NCBI GenBank assembly: GCA_949878425.1
Contig: CATLAL010000003.1
Location: 84,527 to 148,526, forward strand
Length of the DNA: 64,000 nucleotides
Origin: an uncultured Oscillospiraceae bacterium
Lineage (GTDB): Bacteria; Bacillota; Clostridia; Oscillospirales; Oscillospiraceae
Reading direction: 5' to 3'
Shown here: in pieces, positions 1-8,654 of the stretch
Layout of the letters: every line of letters begins with the position of its first letter
How positions within the stretch are numbered: the stretch's first letter is position 1
Made by a program: the position numbers and the translations under genes
Notes under the pieces: model-generated
The model's database searches: none
What the model was told of the DNA's origin: nothing
The model's input: only the letters and a program-made list of their open reading frames with translations

Positions 1-206
1 GCCCCCGTGAGGACAGAGCGGCTGTTAAAGCGGCGGTTTCGCAGCCGGACATGGTCCGGGAGATCGTCCGCCAGCTCCCCCTGGCCCAGAAGCACGTACA
101 GGGACACCTGGTACTCCCGGCTGTCCAGCCGCCTGAGCAGCTCCAGAAGGGCCTTTTCCGCGCCGGCCCGCCCCAACGTGTTGCTGACAAACAGGATTCG
201 CTCCAT
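1..206 (-). CDS. Glycosyltransferase family 4, N-terminal part (runs off the window)
   Basis: Reading from the ATG at 206 on the minus strand gives a protein starting MERILFVSNTLGRAGAEKAL, continuing about 68 codons to the window edge. The beta-strand, the GxAG-type loop and the following helix are the usual start of a GT-B, family 4 glycosyltransferase. That fold binds the acceptor in its N-terminal half and the sugar nucleotide in the missing C-terminal half. The start lies 17 bases after the DUF2304-like gene, in line with the pel operon. A role in making or modifying the same polysaccharide is inference; the donor sugar cannot be told from this fragment. Confidence 0.7.
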   Translation of the reverse strand, partial: MERILFVSNTLGRAGAEKALLELLRRLDSREYQVSLYVLLGQGELADDLPDHVRLRNRRFNSRSVLTG

Positions 207-223
207 ACCCGTCAATCCGACGT

Positions 224-607
224 CTACCGCCCGGAGGCGGAGAGGGCCGCGCTCTGGGCCAGTTGGCCGCGCATCCGCTCGTTTTCCTCCATGAGCAGAG
301 AGATCTGCATAGCCAGCTCCTGGTTTTTCATCTGCATCCTGGAGACCATCAGGCTGAAGTGGAACGCCCCCATGGCGCAGACCACCCCCAGGCAGAACAG
401 CGCCAGGCCCGTGCCCGCCGATATGCGCACCGTCCAGGCGGAGAGCGCCGGAACCGCCCCGATCACAATCAGAATCAGTCCCAAAAATTCCCACACAACC
501 GCCAAGTCGGCCGTCATCTTCTGTACCGCGTGGAACCAGAAGCTCAGCAGCATAATGACCGCACCTACGGCGATCATTCCGTATCTGATAATATCCGCTG
601 TCGCCAT
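224..607 (-). CDS. Small membrane protein with coiled coil, DUF2304-like
   Basis: A 127-residue protein. The ATG at 607 was chosen because an AAGGAG motif lies a proper distance upstream; a longer frame would overlap pelG deeply. Residues about 1-75 form two or three hydrophobic helices. A predicted coiled coil follows, with regular hydrophobic spacing from about residue 82 to 115 (MVSRMQMKNQELAMQISLL). This layout of membrane helices plus a short coiled coil with an S...Q.K...L pattern resembles DUF2304, a family often found beside glycosyltransferases in polysaccharide loci. It starts just after pelG, so it is probably co-transcribed. The family name is a pattern match by eye, and the function is unknown. 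Confidence 0.6.
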   Translation of the reverse strand: MATADIIRYGMIAVGAVIMLLSFWFHAVQKMTADLAVVWEFLGLILIVIGAVPALSAWTVRISAGTGLALFCLGVVCAMGAFHFSLMVSRMQMKNQELAMQISLLMEENERMRGQLAQSAALSASGR

Positions 608-611
608 TGCC

Positions 612-2090
612 CTATTGCGCTCCTTCCGCTGCCTCCTGCTGCTTGAGCTCCTCCACCTTACTGTACACCATGGCGGGAGGCTGCGGGCCATTGCCCTGCT
701 TGACCAGCGTGCCGTTGCAGAAGATGTGGCGGTCCATGTTCCGTTCTACCCACCGCAGACGCATGTAGGCCACGGTCCATCCCGTAAACGCCCCCAGAAG
801 CAATCCCAGGCCGTACCAGATCTCCGAGAGATGGGTGGCCGCAAGGGACCCCAGGAACGTGACAAGGCAGAACAGCAGCGTGGTGAGGATGGCCCCCAGC
901 ATGTCGTTGAAGTAGTAGAGAAAGAGGAGGGCCGCGAACATCAGAAACAGGATGAAGTAGCCTGCCGCCAGACAGGGGTAGATGCGCATAATCAGCTGGG
1001 TAAACCCGAACTGGGGCAGAAGAACCACGCAGAGCAGGTAAATTGTCACCGATATGATGAACTGAATCCGGACCAGGGTCATCAGCTCGCTGGCGATCTG
1101 CCGGAACATCCGCCGCTTGGCGTTCTCAATATCCGCCAGCTTCGCGCCGATCACCGACTCCGAGTAGGCCTTGTACTTTTGGTGAAAGAACATCTCCACC
1201 CGGGAGATAAAAATGACCGTTGCGGAGATGTTGGTGAACATGGCGATGCAGGTGGCCATGTCGTAGGGCTGGTTGCACACGAAGGTGCGCACCACCACGA
1301 TCCGCATATCCGTGGTCCAGAACACGAAGTTGTGGACAAATAGTCCCAGAACATAGAGCATGTTGGTCAGCACCAGCTTCCAGTACCGGCCAAAGTAGCG
1401 GATCACCGGCTTGTAGCGGCTGCTGTTTTCCACAAAGAACCGCTTCACCGCGGTAAATTCCAGCACCGCGATGAGGAAAAATCCCGCCATCAGAGCGAAG
1501 AGCATGCTGTCCGTCACAGCCCAGTGCCAGACGTACCGCAGAGCCAGGGACAGAAGGAACGCCGCCGCCATTCCGATCAGGAAGGACAGGGAGATCCGCT
1601 CATAGGATTTGCAGATGGACAGGTAGATCATGGAATAGAAGCTCATCAGCAATGTTACAAACGTACAGAAGCCGATGAATACGTAAAAGACCCGCACGCC
1701 GCCCACAAAGTGCTCCCAGAGGCAGAAGGGGACCCCCATCAAACAGCCCACCAGGGCGTTCAGAAACAGCCCCAGGTAGTAGCAAGGCAGGATGTCCCTC
1801 TGCCGCTCCTCGTAGATGGCGTCCTGCATGTACTTAGAGAGGACCGCGGTAAAGGGGGACACGGCCAGCAGGGCGAAAATAAATACGTATAGCACGGTGC
1901 AGGAAAAGAGCTCCCGCTCCACATAGCCCACGCTGCCGAAGCCCAGAGCCCAGCCCATCAGCAGGACCTCCGCGATGACGAGGATCATGGGCGCCACCGT
2001 GACAACGGTGCTGTAGGCCATGCCCACAAGGCTGGTCGTAATGGAATTCTTATCAAACAAGCGGTTTAACCGAACGCCGATGCCCGCCAT
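612..2090 (-). CDS. pelG: Pel exopolysaccharide membrane transporter PelG
   Basis: A 492-residue, very hydrophobic protein with about twelve predicted membrane helices. It fits PelG, a MOP-superfamily (oligosaccharide flippase-like) protein that works with PelD, PelE and PelF to move the GalNAc-rich Pel polymer across the cytoplasmic membrane. The N-terminal stretch GIGVRLNRLFDKNSITTSLV is typical of the family, and the length matches known PelG. Its ATG directly follows the pelF stop with no gap, as expected for coupled translation. Identification rests on the complete pelD-E-A-F-G gene order as well as on the sequence. Confidence 0.88.
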   Translation of the reverse strand: MAGIGVRLNRLFDKNSITTSLVGMAYSTVVTVAPMILVIAEVLLMGWALGFGSVGYVERELFSCTVLYVFIFALLAVSPFTAVLSKYMQDAIYEERQRDILPCYYLGLFLNALVGCLMGVPFCLWEHFVGGVRVFYVFIGFCTFVTLLMSFYSMIYLSICKSYERISLSFLIGMAAAFLLSLALRYVWHWAVTDSMLFALMAGFFLIAVLEFTAVKRFFVENSSRYKPVIRYFGRYWKLVLTNMLYVLGLFVHNFVFWTTDMRIVVVRTFVCNQPYDMATCIAMFTNISATVIFISRVEMFFHQKYKAYSESVIGAKLADIENAKRRMFRQIASELMTLVRIQFIISVTIYLLCVVLLPQFGFTQLIMRIYPCLAAGYFILFLMFAALLFLYYFNDMLGAILTTLLFCLVTFLGSLAATHLSEIWYGLGLLLGAFTGWTVAYMRLRWVERNMDRHIFCNGTLVKQGNGPQPPAMVYSKVEELKQQEAAEGAQ

Positions 2091-3572
2091 TTACCTCGCC
2101 TCCTTCCGCTGCGCCAAAGCCAGCTGGTCCTCCAGGGGCTCCTCTTCCTCCTCCCAGTCCAGCTCCATGCTGTCCGCGAAGCTCTTGTAGATGTCCCGGT
2201 AGGCCCGCTTCATGTGCTTGAACTGATAGCCCGCCTCCACACGCCGGTATCCGTTCTCCCCCATGCGCCGGCGCATCGCCTCGTCCCGGGCCATAGCCAC
2301 CATGGCCTGGGAAATCTCCTCCACATTCATGATGTGGGTGACAATGCCAGCCTCGCCGAACCTGTCGTTTTCTCCCAGGATGAGGCCCTTGCAGTTGCCC
2401 ACATCTGTGGCGATCACCGGCTTGCGGGCCGCGAAGCTCTCCAGAATGGTCAGCGGCTGGCCCTCGCTGATGCTGGTGAGGACGGTCATATCCATCCGGC
2501 CCAGGTACTCCCGGATGTCCACCTTTCCGGTAAACACCACATCGGAGATGCCCATGGCCTCCACCAGATCCGCGCACTCCTGGGCGTATTCCGTCTCCTC
2601 CTCCCAGGAGCCCATAATCCAGAGCTTCAGGGCGCTCTCACGCTCCTTGGCAAAACCAAAGGCCTGAATGAGGGTCTTGACATCCTTGATGGGCGTCACC
2701 CGGAGGATGGCGCCGATGTTGATCTTTCCCTGGTCCTCCTCCGTCTTGCCGGGCAGGTCCGCCAGGGCCTCCATCCGGATGCCGTTGGGGGTCACCATGG
2801 TCTTGGACACCGGGCAGTCCAGCTCCACCTGGAGCTCCCTGGCCCGCTCGTAGAGGCTGGTGACCAGATCCGCGCTGGTGTAGGCCAGCCGGGACATCTT
2901 GCGGAACTGCTCAATCCAGATATTCTTGTACAGCCCCTGGACCCACTTGGCCTGGATGAGCTCCTCCTCCCGCTCGCGGGTGTAGATGCCGTGTTCGCTG
3001 ATGAGCATCCGCCCGCCGTGGAAGTGCTTGGCCATGCTCCCCAGGACCCCGGCGTAGCCGGTACACACGCAGTGGTACAGATCCGCCTTGGGGACCTTCA
3101 TCTTCATGGTGAAGAAGAGGGGCATATAGATGGAGCGCATCATCCAGAGAAAATCCGTAAAGACAATCTGGCTGTAGTTGAGCTTATAGCAGTCCTTAAC
3201 CGCGTTGAAGAAGTCCTCCCCCATGAGCAGCCCGTTCATGGAGGTTTTGCGGCTCTGGGCCAGCTCGAAGAGGGCGCCCCACTCCACCTGCTGGTCCAAA
3301 ATCAGGCTGCGCAGGGCCTGGTACTCCTTCTTGTTCATCCGGCTCCTGCGCCGGCGCTTCGTCCAGTCGGCGTCGTTGAGGTAGAGCTCGTGGACCTCCG
3401 TCACGTTCTCCGGCAGCTCATAGGCGTACTTCCCCCGGAGGGACCGGTCTGCCGCCACCGCCAATATGACAAATTCCTGCTTGGGAAAGGAGCGGATCAG
3501 GCTATGTACCCAGCTGGACACGCCGCCCACCACATAGGGGTAGCTGCCCTCGGCTATGATGCAAATTCTCAT
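2091..3572 (-). CDS. pelF: Pel polysaccharide glycosyltransferase PelF (GT4)
   Basis: A 493-residue cytoplasmic GT-B glycosyltransferase. The N-terminus carries the PelF hallmark SYPYVVGGVSSWVHSLI, and the C-terminal half holds the GT4 donor-site region SEGQPLTILESFAARKPVIA with the E-x7-E pattern. In the Pel pathway this enzyme polymerises N-acetylhexosamine from UDP-activated sugar at the inner face of the membrane, next to PelD/E/G. It begins 14 bases after the deacetylase-like gene and touches pelG. The length is normal for the family and nothing looks broken. Confidence 0.93.
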   Translation of the reverse strand: MRICIIAEGSYPYVVGGVSSWVHSLIRSFPKQEFVILAVAADRSLRGKYAYELPENVTEVHELYLNDADWTKRRRRSRMNKKEYQALRSLILDQQVEWGALFELAQSRKTSMNGLLMGEDFFNAVKDCYKLNYSQIVFTDFLWMMRSIYMPLFFTMKMKVPKADLYHCVCTGYAGVLGSMAKHFHGGRMLISEHGIYTREREEELIQAKWVQGLYKNIWIEQFRKMSRLAYTSADLVTSLYERARELQVELDCPVSKTMVTPNGIRMEALADLPGKTEEDQGKINIGAILRVTPIKDVKTLIQAFGFAKERESALKLWIMGSWEEETEYAQECADLVEAMGISDVVFTGKVDIREYLGRMDMTVLTSISEGQPLTILESFAARKPVIATDVGNCKGLILGENDRFGEAGIVTHIMNVEEISQAMVAMARDEAMRRRMGENGYRRVEAGYQFKHMKRAYRDIYKSFADSMELDWEEEEEPLEDQLALAQRKEAR

Positions 3573-3586
3573 GGTACCCCTCCCCC

Positions 3587-5398
3587 TCAGCCGTAGATGT
3601 AGCGGTAGGCGTCCGCCGGCTTCAGCGTAATATACACATGGGCGTCCTCTGCCTCAATCAGATAGGCCCCATCCTCCAGCCGCGTCCAGCCGCCTCCGTC
3701 CACGTGGTCCACCGCCTCGCCCCTGGTCCGCAGAACGAACCACGCGGAGCCGGACGCGCCGGTCACATCCAGGGAGATGACGTCCCCCTCCCTGCTCTCC
3801 TCATAGTCCAGGGCGAGGAAGGTCCGGATCCGCCCGTCGCACTCCGAGAGCGTGGTCCCGGTAAAGGCGTCAAATTTCTGATAGTAGTTCTGGAGGTTCC
3901 AGCTCAGGTCCATGGACAGCTCGTTCCACACGCCGTCCTCACCGCTGGGATAGGCCACCCGGCCCATGTCCACCAGCGTGCTGCCGTATCCCAGGGCCGT
4001 CTCCACGCAGCGCACCCGGAAGTCCTCCCGGTAGGTGTAGTCCAGGGCGCTGGTGAGGATGGTCTGCCGTGTGACCCGCTCCGAGAGATAGCCCACCAGC
4101 TCGCTTTCGCCCTGGTACTCTGTCGCGACGGTCCGCACCGCCGAGAGCAGCTCCTCCTCCAATGCGGCGCGGAGGGCATCCTCCTCCAGATCGCCGCCGT
4201 AGAGGGAGGCGAACCGGTAGTCCGGAAGGGCCTCCTCCATAAACGCCTGATCCGCCGCCAGCTTCCGGTCCATGGGCGTATCCGACACGCTGACGCCGGA
4301 GAGGCCCACCTCCGCCTGCTGCTCGTTCATCAATCGCATGTAATACTGGAGCTGAGCCTGGTCCGGGAGATTGTCGTCCTCATAGTCAAACTGGGGCGCC
4401 ATCATGCAGGAGAGACCCAGATCGCTGCGCTGGTAGGCCACCGACAGCTCCGGCCACACGATGTCCCGGAACACGCCCTGCATGGACTGGCTGTAGCCGC
4501 GCATCATGGCCTCGTTGTTCTCCGCCGCCAGGCCCGGGTAGTTGGCCAGCACCAGGTTCTGGGCGTTGACCACCGGATAGAGGGCGTAGCGGTCCATCTC
4601 CGCCGTCATGGCCGCAAGGAGTCCCAGCCCCGCCGCGTCCTCCATATAGCCGCCGTTTACCACAAACACGGAGGCCGCGCCGGCGGTCCTGCGCCAGATC
4701 ACCGGGGGATGCTCCTCCACATCCAGGGACTCATCCGCCGGAATGCCCTTCATATAGACCTTCGTGCCCGCAGAGAGGCTGTACCAGGGGAAGGAGGTCT
4801 CCAGGTCCTGCTTCTCCTCGTTCTCCTCCTCGGTCTCCCCCTGGTAGATCACCTCGCCCCCCAGCAGGAAGCCGCCGTACAGGTGGAGGCCCTCCACCTC
4901 CGTCTCCCGGCTCACCACCGCCCGGATGCCCAGCAGCTCTTGCAGGCTCTCACTGCGCGCAATCGCCTCCGGCTCCGGCAGGCCGCAGAAAATCAGGTGG
5001 ATCCCCTCGTCCGCGAGGGACCGAAGCCGCTCGATCTCCGCCTCGCTGCTCCAGCTGACGCCGCCGGGGGACAGCAGAATCATCTCCGGCGCCCGGCCCG
5101 CCTGATACTGGGACAGGGAGCTGTACGCCTCCACGTCCCGCTTCCCATAGACCGCCCAGCTGCGCGCCACGTCCCACACCGGGTCCTCCGCGCCGCCGAT
5201 ATACACGACCAGGCCGGAGGACAGGGACTGCCCCGCCTGGTACGCCTCGCCGGCGGGGAGCAGCGCCCCCAGCTCCTCGGCGTACCGGTTTTCCTCATAG
5301 TCATTCCAGACCTCCAGCGCCACGCTGGAAAACTGGAACAGGAAGAATATCACGAACATGATGATTGTGATCGAAAAATAGTTCCGGCGTGATACCAT
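3587..5398 (-). CDS. PelA-like polysaccharide deacetylase (DUF2194-type), membrane-anchored
   Basis: A 603-residue protein with one N-terminal membrane helix (residues 7-27) and the rest outside the cell. Residues about 60-290 look like a Rossmann-type or glutamine-amidotransferase-like domain. The part after about residue 320 contains FDYEDD at 337-342, a candidate metal-binding acidic motif of a deacetylase barrel. Gram-positive pel operons encode a short PelA with only the deacetylase part between pelE and pelF, and this gene holds that place. It lacks an obvious PelA glycoside-hydrolase domain. The last 80 residues look like a small beta-rich module. Deacetylase activity is inferred from position and weak motifs. 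Confidence 0.68.
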   Translation of the reverse strand: MVSRRNYFSITIIMFVIFFLFQFSSVALEVWNDYEENRYAEELGALLPAGEAYQAGQSLSSGLVVYIGGAEDPVWDVARSWAVYGKRDVEAYSSLSQYQAGRAPEMILLSPGGVSWSSEAEIERLRSLADEGIHLIFCGLPEPEAIARSESLQELLGIRAVVSRETEVEGLHLYGGFLLGGEVIYQGETEEENEEKQDLETSFPWYSLSAGTKVYMKGIPADESLDVEEHPPVIWRRTAGAASVFVVNGGYMEDAAGLGLLAAMTAEMDRYALYPVVNAQNLVLANYPGLAAENNEAMMRGYSQSMQGVFRDIVWPELSVAYQRSDLGLSCMMAPQFDYEDDNLPDQAQLQYYMRLMNEQQAEVGLSGVSVSDTPMDRKLAADQAFMEEALPDYRFASLYGGDLEEDALRAALEEELLSAVRTVATEYQGESELVGYLSERVTRQTILTSALDYTYREDFRVRCVETALGYGSTLVDMGRVAYPSGEDGVWNELSMDLSWNLQNYYQKFDAFTGTTLSECDGRIRTFLALDYEESREGDVISLDVTGASGSAWFVLRTRGEAVDHVDGGGWTRLEDGAYLIEAEDAHVYITLKPADAYRYIYG

Positions 5399-5484
5399 TT
5401 CATCCTCTCCTCGTCCTCATACCGTTTCTCAATTAAATCCTTTTTCCGTCATCGGCAGGCCGCCTCCGGCGGCTTAGAAAAGGA

Positions 5485-6453
5485 TCAGCTAAACGTCCGG
5501 ATCAGCTCCAGCGTCTCCCGGTCTATGACGACCTTGGACCCCTTCAGCTCGGCGAGGGTCCGGAAGAATCCCTCTCTGTTTTTTGCCGTAAAGTACAGCT
5601 TCAGGCGGCAGGTGTAGGCGGCCAGCTGGTCCGGGTGCTGCTCCGCCAGGCGCAGGCACCACTTCTCCGCCTCCTGAAAGCTCTGTATCTCCAGCAGGCG
5701 CATGCATACGCCCTCGTAGCGCTCCGCCGTAATTGGGGCGGGATTTTTGCCATAGAGCGTCTCCGCCGCCTCCTCCATCATGAATACGTACTTCCGCTGT
5801 TCCAGATCGGTGAAGATCTGCTGCTTGAGGACCGTGTCCATGTAGTCCAGCAGCAGCTCCTCCGCATTCGTCTGGTCCTCCTCTTCCTCCCGCATCTCCA
5901 GATAGAGCTTCTGTACAGTGAGGCGGAACTCGTTGAGCTCCCGGCTGAGCACAGAGGCCGCGTAGTGGGAGGACTCGGAGTCCTCGATATTCAGCGCCAT
6001 GGCCAGGGAGGACAGGGAATTTTGAATATCACCCCGCAGGGTGTTCATCATTACCGCCCGCAGGCTCTTGTTGTCGTTGACGGCAATGGCCTCCTCCATG
6101 GGCAGCACGCCCCGCTCCCGGTCCTCGTCCGCCTTCAGCTGGGTTTTCACCCGGTCCTTCCGGAAGGTGATGTCCTCCAGGTTCATGTGGGACCAGGAGA
6201 GCAGCAGCCGGGAGATGAGAAACAGCAGGTGGGAGAAGAAAAAGAACAGGATCCCCACCACGGGGAAAAACACCATCACCAGGGCGCGCAGCAGGTAGGT
6301 CCGCCGGTTGTCGTGGGTGACCTCCGTCTCCTCCTTCTTCTCCTTGTGGGTCCGGATGGGAACCATGATCAGCGCTCCCACCAGCAGGTAGAGCACCGCA
6401 ATCAGCAGATTGACAAGGACTACAGTCAGGAAGATGGTTTCCTCTCTTGTCAT
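5485..6453 (-). CDS. PelE-like membrane/TPR protein
   Basis: A 322-residue protein with two N-terminal membrane helices (about 8-32 and 54-86) and a helical cytoplasmic remainder. The last third (MRLLEIQSFQEAEKWCLRLA and onward) has tetratricopeptide-like helix pairs. PelE in other Pel systems has this plan: two transmembrane helices followed by TPR repeats, bridging PelD and the synthase PelF. The start codon overlaps the pelD stop as ATGA, indicating coupled translation. PelE diverges strongly in sequence, so the call depends on order and domain plan. An 86-base gap with no clear feature separates it from the deacetylase gene. Confidence 0.7.
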   Translation of the reverse strand: MTREETIFLTVVLVNLLIAVLYLLVGALIMVPIRTHKEKKEETEVTHDNRRTYLLRALVMVFFPVVGILFFFFSHLLFLISRLLLSWSHMNLEDITFRKDRVKTQLKADEDRERGVLPMEEAIAVNDNKSLRAVMMNTLRGDIQNSLSSLAMALNIEDSESSHYAASVLSRELNEFRLTVQKLYLEMREEEEDQTNAEELLLDYMDTVLKQQIFTDLEQRKYVFMMEEAAETLYGKNPAPITAERYEGVCMRLLEIQSFQEAEKWCLRLAEQHPDQLAAYTCRLKLYFTAKNREGFFRTLAELKGSKVVIDRETLELIRTFS

Positions 6454-8645
6454 ACCACCGCCCCCTCCCGCGGACAGCTCTCATAGCCGCAGCCGCGGAA
6501 ACGCTCCATGACCCCCAGCGCCTTTTCCGCGTTGGTATTGGAGAGCAGTATGTACAGCTTTCCGTCCTCCAGAACGCCCATGTAGTCGCTCTGCCGGATG
6601 CTGCCACTGAGGGCGGCCGCCGCCCGCTCCCGGTCCTTTTGCTCCGCCTTGATCTCCAGCAGGGTGCACTCGGTGAGATCCTTCTCCCTGGCCTGGGTGA
6701 AGGCCCCCACCAGCTGGGTAAAGGCGTCCGGCGCAAGAACGTTTGTCCCCTCCATGTACCGCTGGTTGTGCAGGGCCTCCAGGTACCGGTTGGCCCGCAC
6801 CACCGCGTTTTGGATCAGGTGTCCCACAATGTCCAGCCGGTTGGCCTCGGCCAAGGTCATCCGCTGCCAGGGAATGCCCCAGACCATCAGGATGAGCTTC
6901 ATCTCCTCCCCCTCGTACACCGGGCAGGCCATGAGGGGGAGCCTATCGGCCATGGTCCGGTTGATGTAAACCCGGCCCTCCTTCAGCTCGGCGTACATCT
7001 CCTCCATGGCGGTATACTCAATGGAGCTGCCCAGCTTCCGCGCCTCCGGGGAGGTGGCGGAAAAGAGGCGGGCGTAGCTTCGGTTGGCTACAGTGTAGAC
7101 GGCGGCGTCGTTGCTGTTCATGAGGTCGGAGACCACCTGGGCGGCGTAGAAGAGAACCTCCTCGGGCCCGTAGCCCTCGAGACTGGAGGTGATGTCGTAG
7201 ATCTTCCCAAGGCTGTCCCGCTGGTTGACCACCTGGGCCTCGAAGTTCTCCTTCATGCGCACGTTGCTGTCGTTGATATCCGCGATATCGTCCAGCTTGC
7301 CGTTGAGGTAGAGGATCTCCTCCGCGTCGTCTTTTTTGATCTGGCGGAGCTGGTCGCGCATATAGCCCACCACCATGCCCAGGATGAACAGCTGCGCCAT
7401 CCAAACGTAGGTGTTGTGGTCCAGCAGCACCTCAAAGCCGCTGCGCCCGCCCATCTCGTGGACGCAGTAGCCCAGTACCGCCAGCAGAGCGGAGAAAATG
7501 GCCTGCTGCTGGCCGTGGATAATGGCAAAGAGCAGCACATAGAGCAGGTAGAAGTCCAGCTTGCTGAAATATTCGCTGCCGGCGGCCATGTTGTTGAGCA
7601 GGAAAAAGGGGAAAAAGCAGAGAATGGTCTCCAGGAAAGGAACCAGCCGGCCGACGACCGTCTTGATGCTGTGCCAGATCCGCCCCATCCGTCCGCCTCC
7701 GGCATCCTCCGCGTGGATGAAGGAATCGCTGTGGCGCTTCATGTACTGGACGACCTGCTCGACGCCCTCCTCGTAGTGGGTGAAGATTTTCCGGCCAAAG
7801 TCCCTGTCGAACCGGCCCCCATCCAAAATCAGACGGTAGTTGGAGCCCACCGAGGTGTCCACCAGCTCAACGCTGGAGCCCATCTTTTCCTGGATGAGCT
7901 CCGCCAGCTGCCGCTCGTTGATCTCCTCCATGGAGGAGATGTGGTAGAGGGAGCTCTCCGGGCTAATGGACGCCATGGCCTTGTAGGAGAGCTCCACAGC
8001 GTCGTTGAGGAACAGCATGGAGAAGGTATTCCGGCTGTTGGCGGAGATTTTTCCGCTCTTGAGCGCCTCCAGACACATCCGGAAGCAGGGGGAGCTCTCC
8101 TCCTGCCCCTTGCGGGGGACGCAGTACATGTGGTCCAGGCGCAGAATCAGGGTGTCCATGCCCTGCACCTTCCGGTAGTTCTCACAGACCTCCTCCCCCT
8201 GGGCCACGGCCAGGGCCTTGAAGCCACGGGGAGAGGCGGGCTCCTGCTCCGGAACATTGCTGGTATAGGAGTCGCTGTAGACATCCTCAGAGGAGAGATA
8301 GACAAAGCGGCCCTTGCCCACCATAGAATAGGCGGAGAGAATGTTCATCAGCGCCGTGGTGTAGCGCACCGACTCCTGACGGGACCTGTGCCAGTCGAAG
8401 TTCGTATCGTAGGCGCCCATAAAAACCAGCAGTTCCGGCTTGATGCTCTCGAAGATATCATTGATGCTGTCGTTGTCATAAGCGAAGTCGTATCTCGCAA
8501 ATACGTGCGGATAGGAGATGCTCTTATCCTTTTTTCCAGTCAGCAGATAGAGCCGGTGACCAGCCTTATTGAATTTACTGATCATAGCGTCCATCATCCT
8601 GCTGGGGCCGCCAACCAATAACACATCCATGTCCGTCCATACCAT
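6450..8645 (-). CDS. pelD: SDR/epimerase-like domain fused to PelD (GAF + degenerate GGDEF)
   Basis: A 731-residue fusion if started at the ATG at 8645 (SD-like GGGAAGG adjacent; a TTG at 8654 and an ATG at 8630 are alternatives). Residues 1-305 resemble an extended SDR/NAD-dependent epimerase (VLLVGGPSR, then FVYLSSEDVY), but no YxxxK catalytic pair is visible. Helices from about 335 to 430 form the PelD membrane part. A coiled linker, a GAF-like region (about 480-620) and a degenerate GGDEF domain follow. The active-site GGDEF is replaced by LEDGK, but an RxxD motif (RQSD, 684-687) is kept exactly where the c-di-GMP inhibitory site lies. In Pseudomonas aeruginosa PelD this site binds c-di-GMP and switches on Pel synthesis. 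First gene of the operon. Confidence 0.85.
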   Translation of the reverse strand: MVWTDMDVLLVGGPSRMMDAMISKFNKAGHRLYLLTGKKDKSISYPHVFARYDFAYDNDSINDIFESIKPELLVFMGAYDTNFDWHRSRQESVRYTTALMNILSAYSMVGKGRFVYLSSEDVYSDSYTSNVPEQEPASPRGFKALAVAQGEEVCENYRKVQGMDTLILRLDHMYCVPRKGQEESSPCFRMCLEALKSGKISANSRNTFSMLFLNDAVELSYKAMASISPESSLYHISSMEEINERQLAELIQEKMGSSVELVDTSVGSNYRLILDGGRFDRDFGRKIFTHYEEGVEQVVQYMKRHSDSFIHAEDAGGGRMGRIWHSIKTVVGRLVPFLETILCFFPFFLLNNMAAGSEYFSKLDFYLLYVLLFAIIHGQQQAIFSALLAVLGYCVHEMGGRSGFEVLLDHNTYVWMAQLFILGMVVGYMRDQLRQIKKDDAEEILYLNGKLDDIADINDSNVRMKENFEAQVVNQRDSLGKIYDITSSLEGYGPEEVLFYAAQVVSDLMNSNDAAVYTVANRSYARLFSATSPEARKLGSSIEYTAMEEMYAELKEGRVYINRTMADRLPLMACPVYEGEEMKLILMVWGIPWQRMTLAEANRLDIVGHLIQNAVVRANRYLEALHNQRYMEGTNVLAPDAFTQLVGAFTQAREKDLTECTLLEIKAEQKDRERAAAALSGSIRQSDYMGVLEDGKLYILLSNTNAEKALGVMERFRGCGYESCPREGAVV

Positions 8646-8654
8646 CCTTCCCAA

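Noticed and set aside
6447..8621. Long plus-strand open frame opposite pelD (and similar ones opposite gcvT-glyA and polC)
   Set aside because: Rich in His, Gln, Val, Leu and Gly with no family motifs and no ribosome-binding site. These are mirror frames produced by GC-rich codon use on the real strand.
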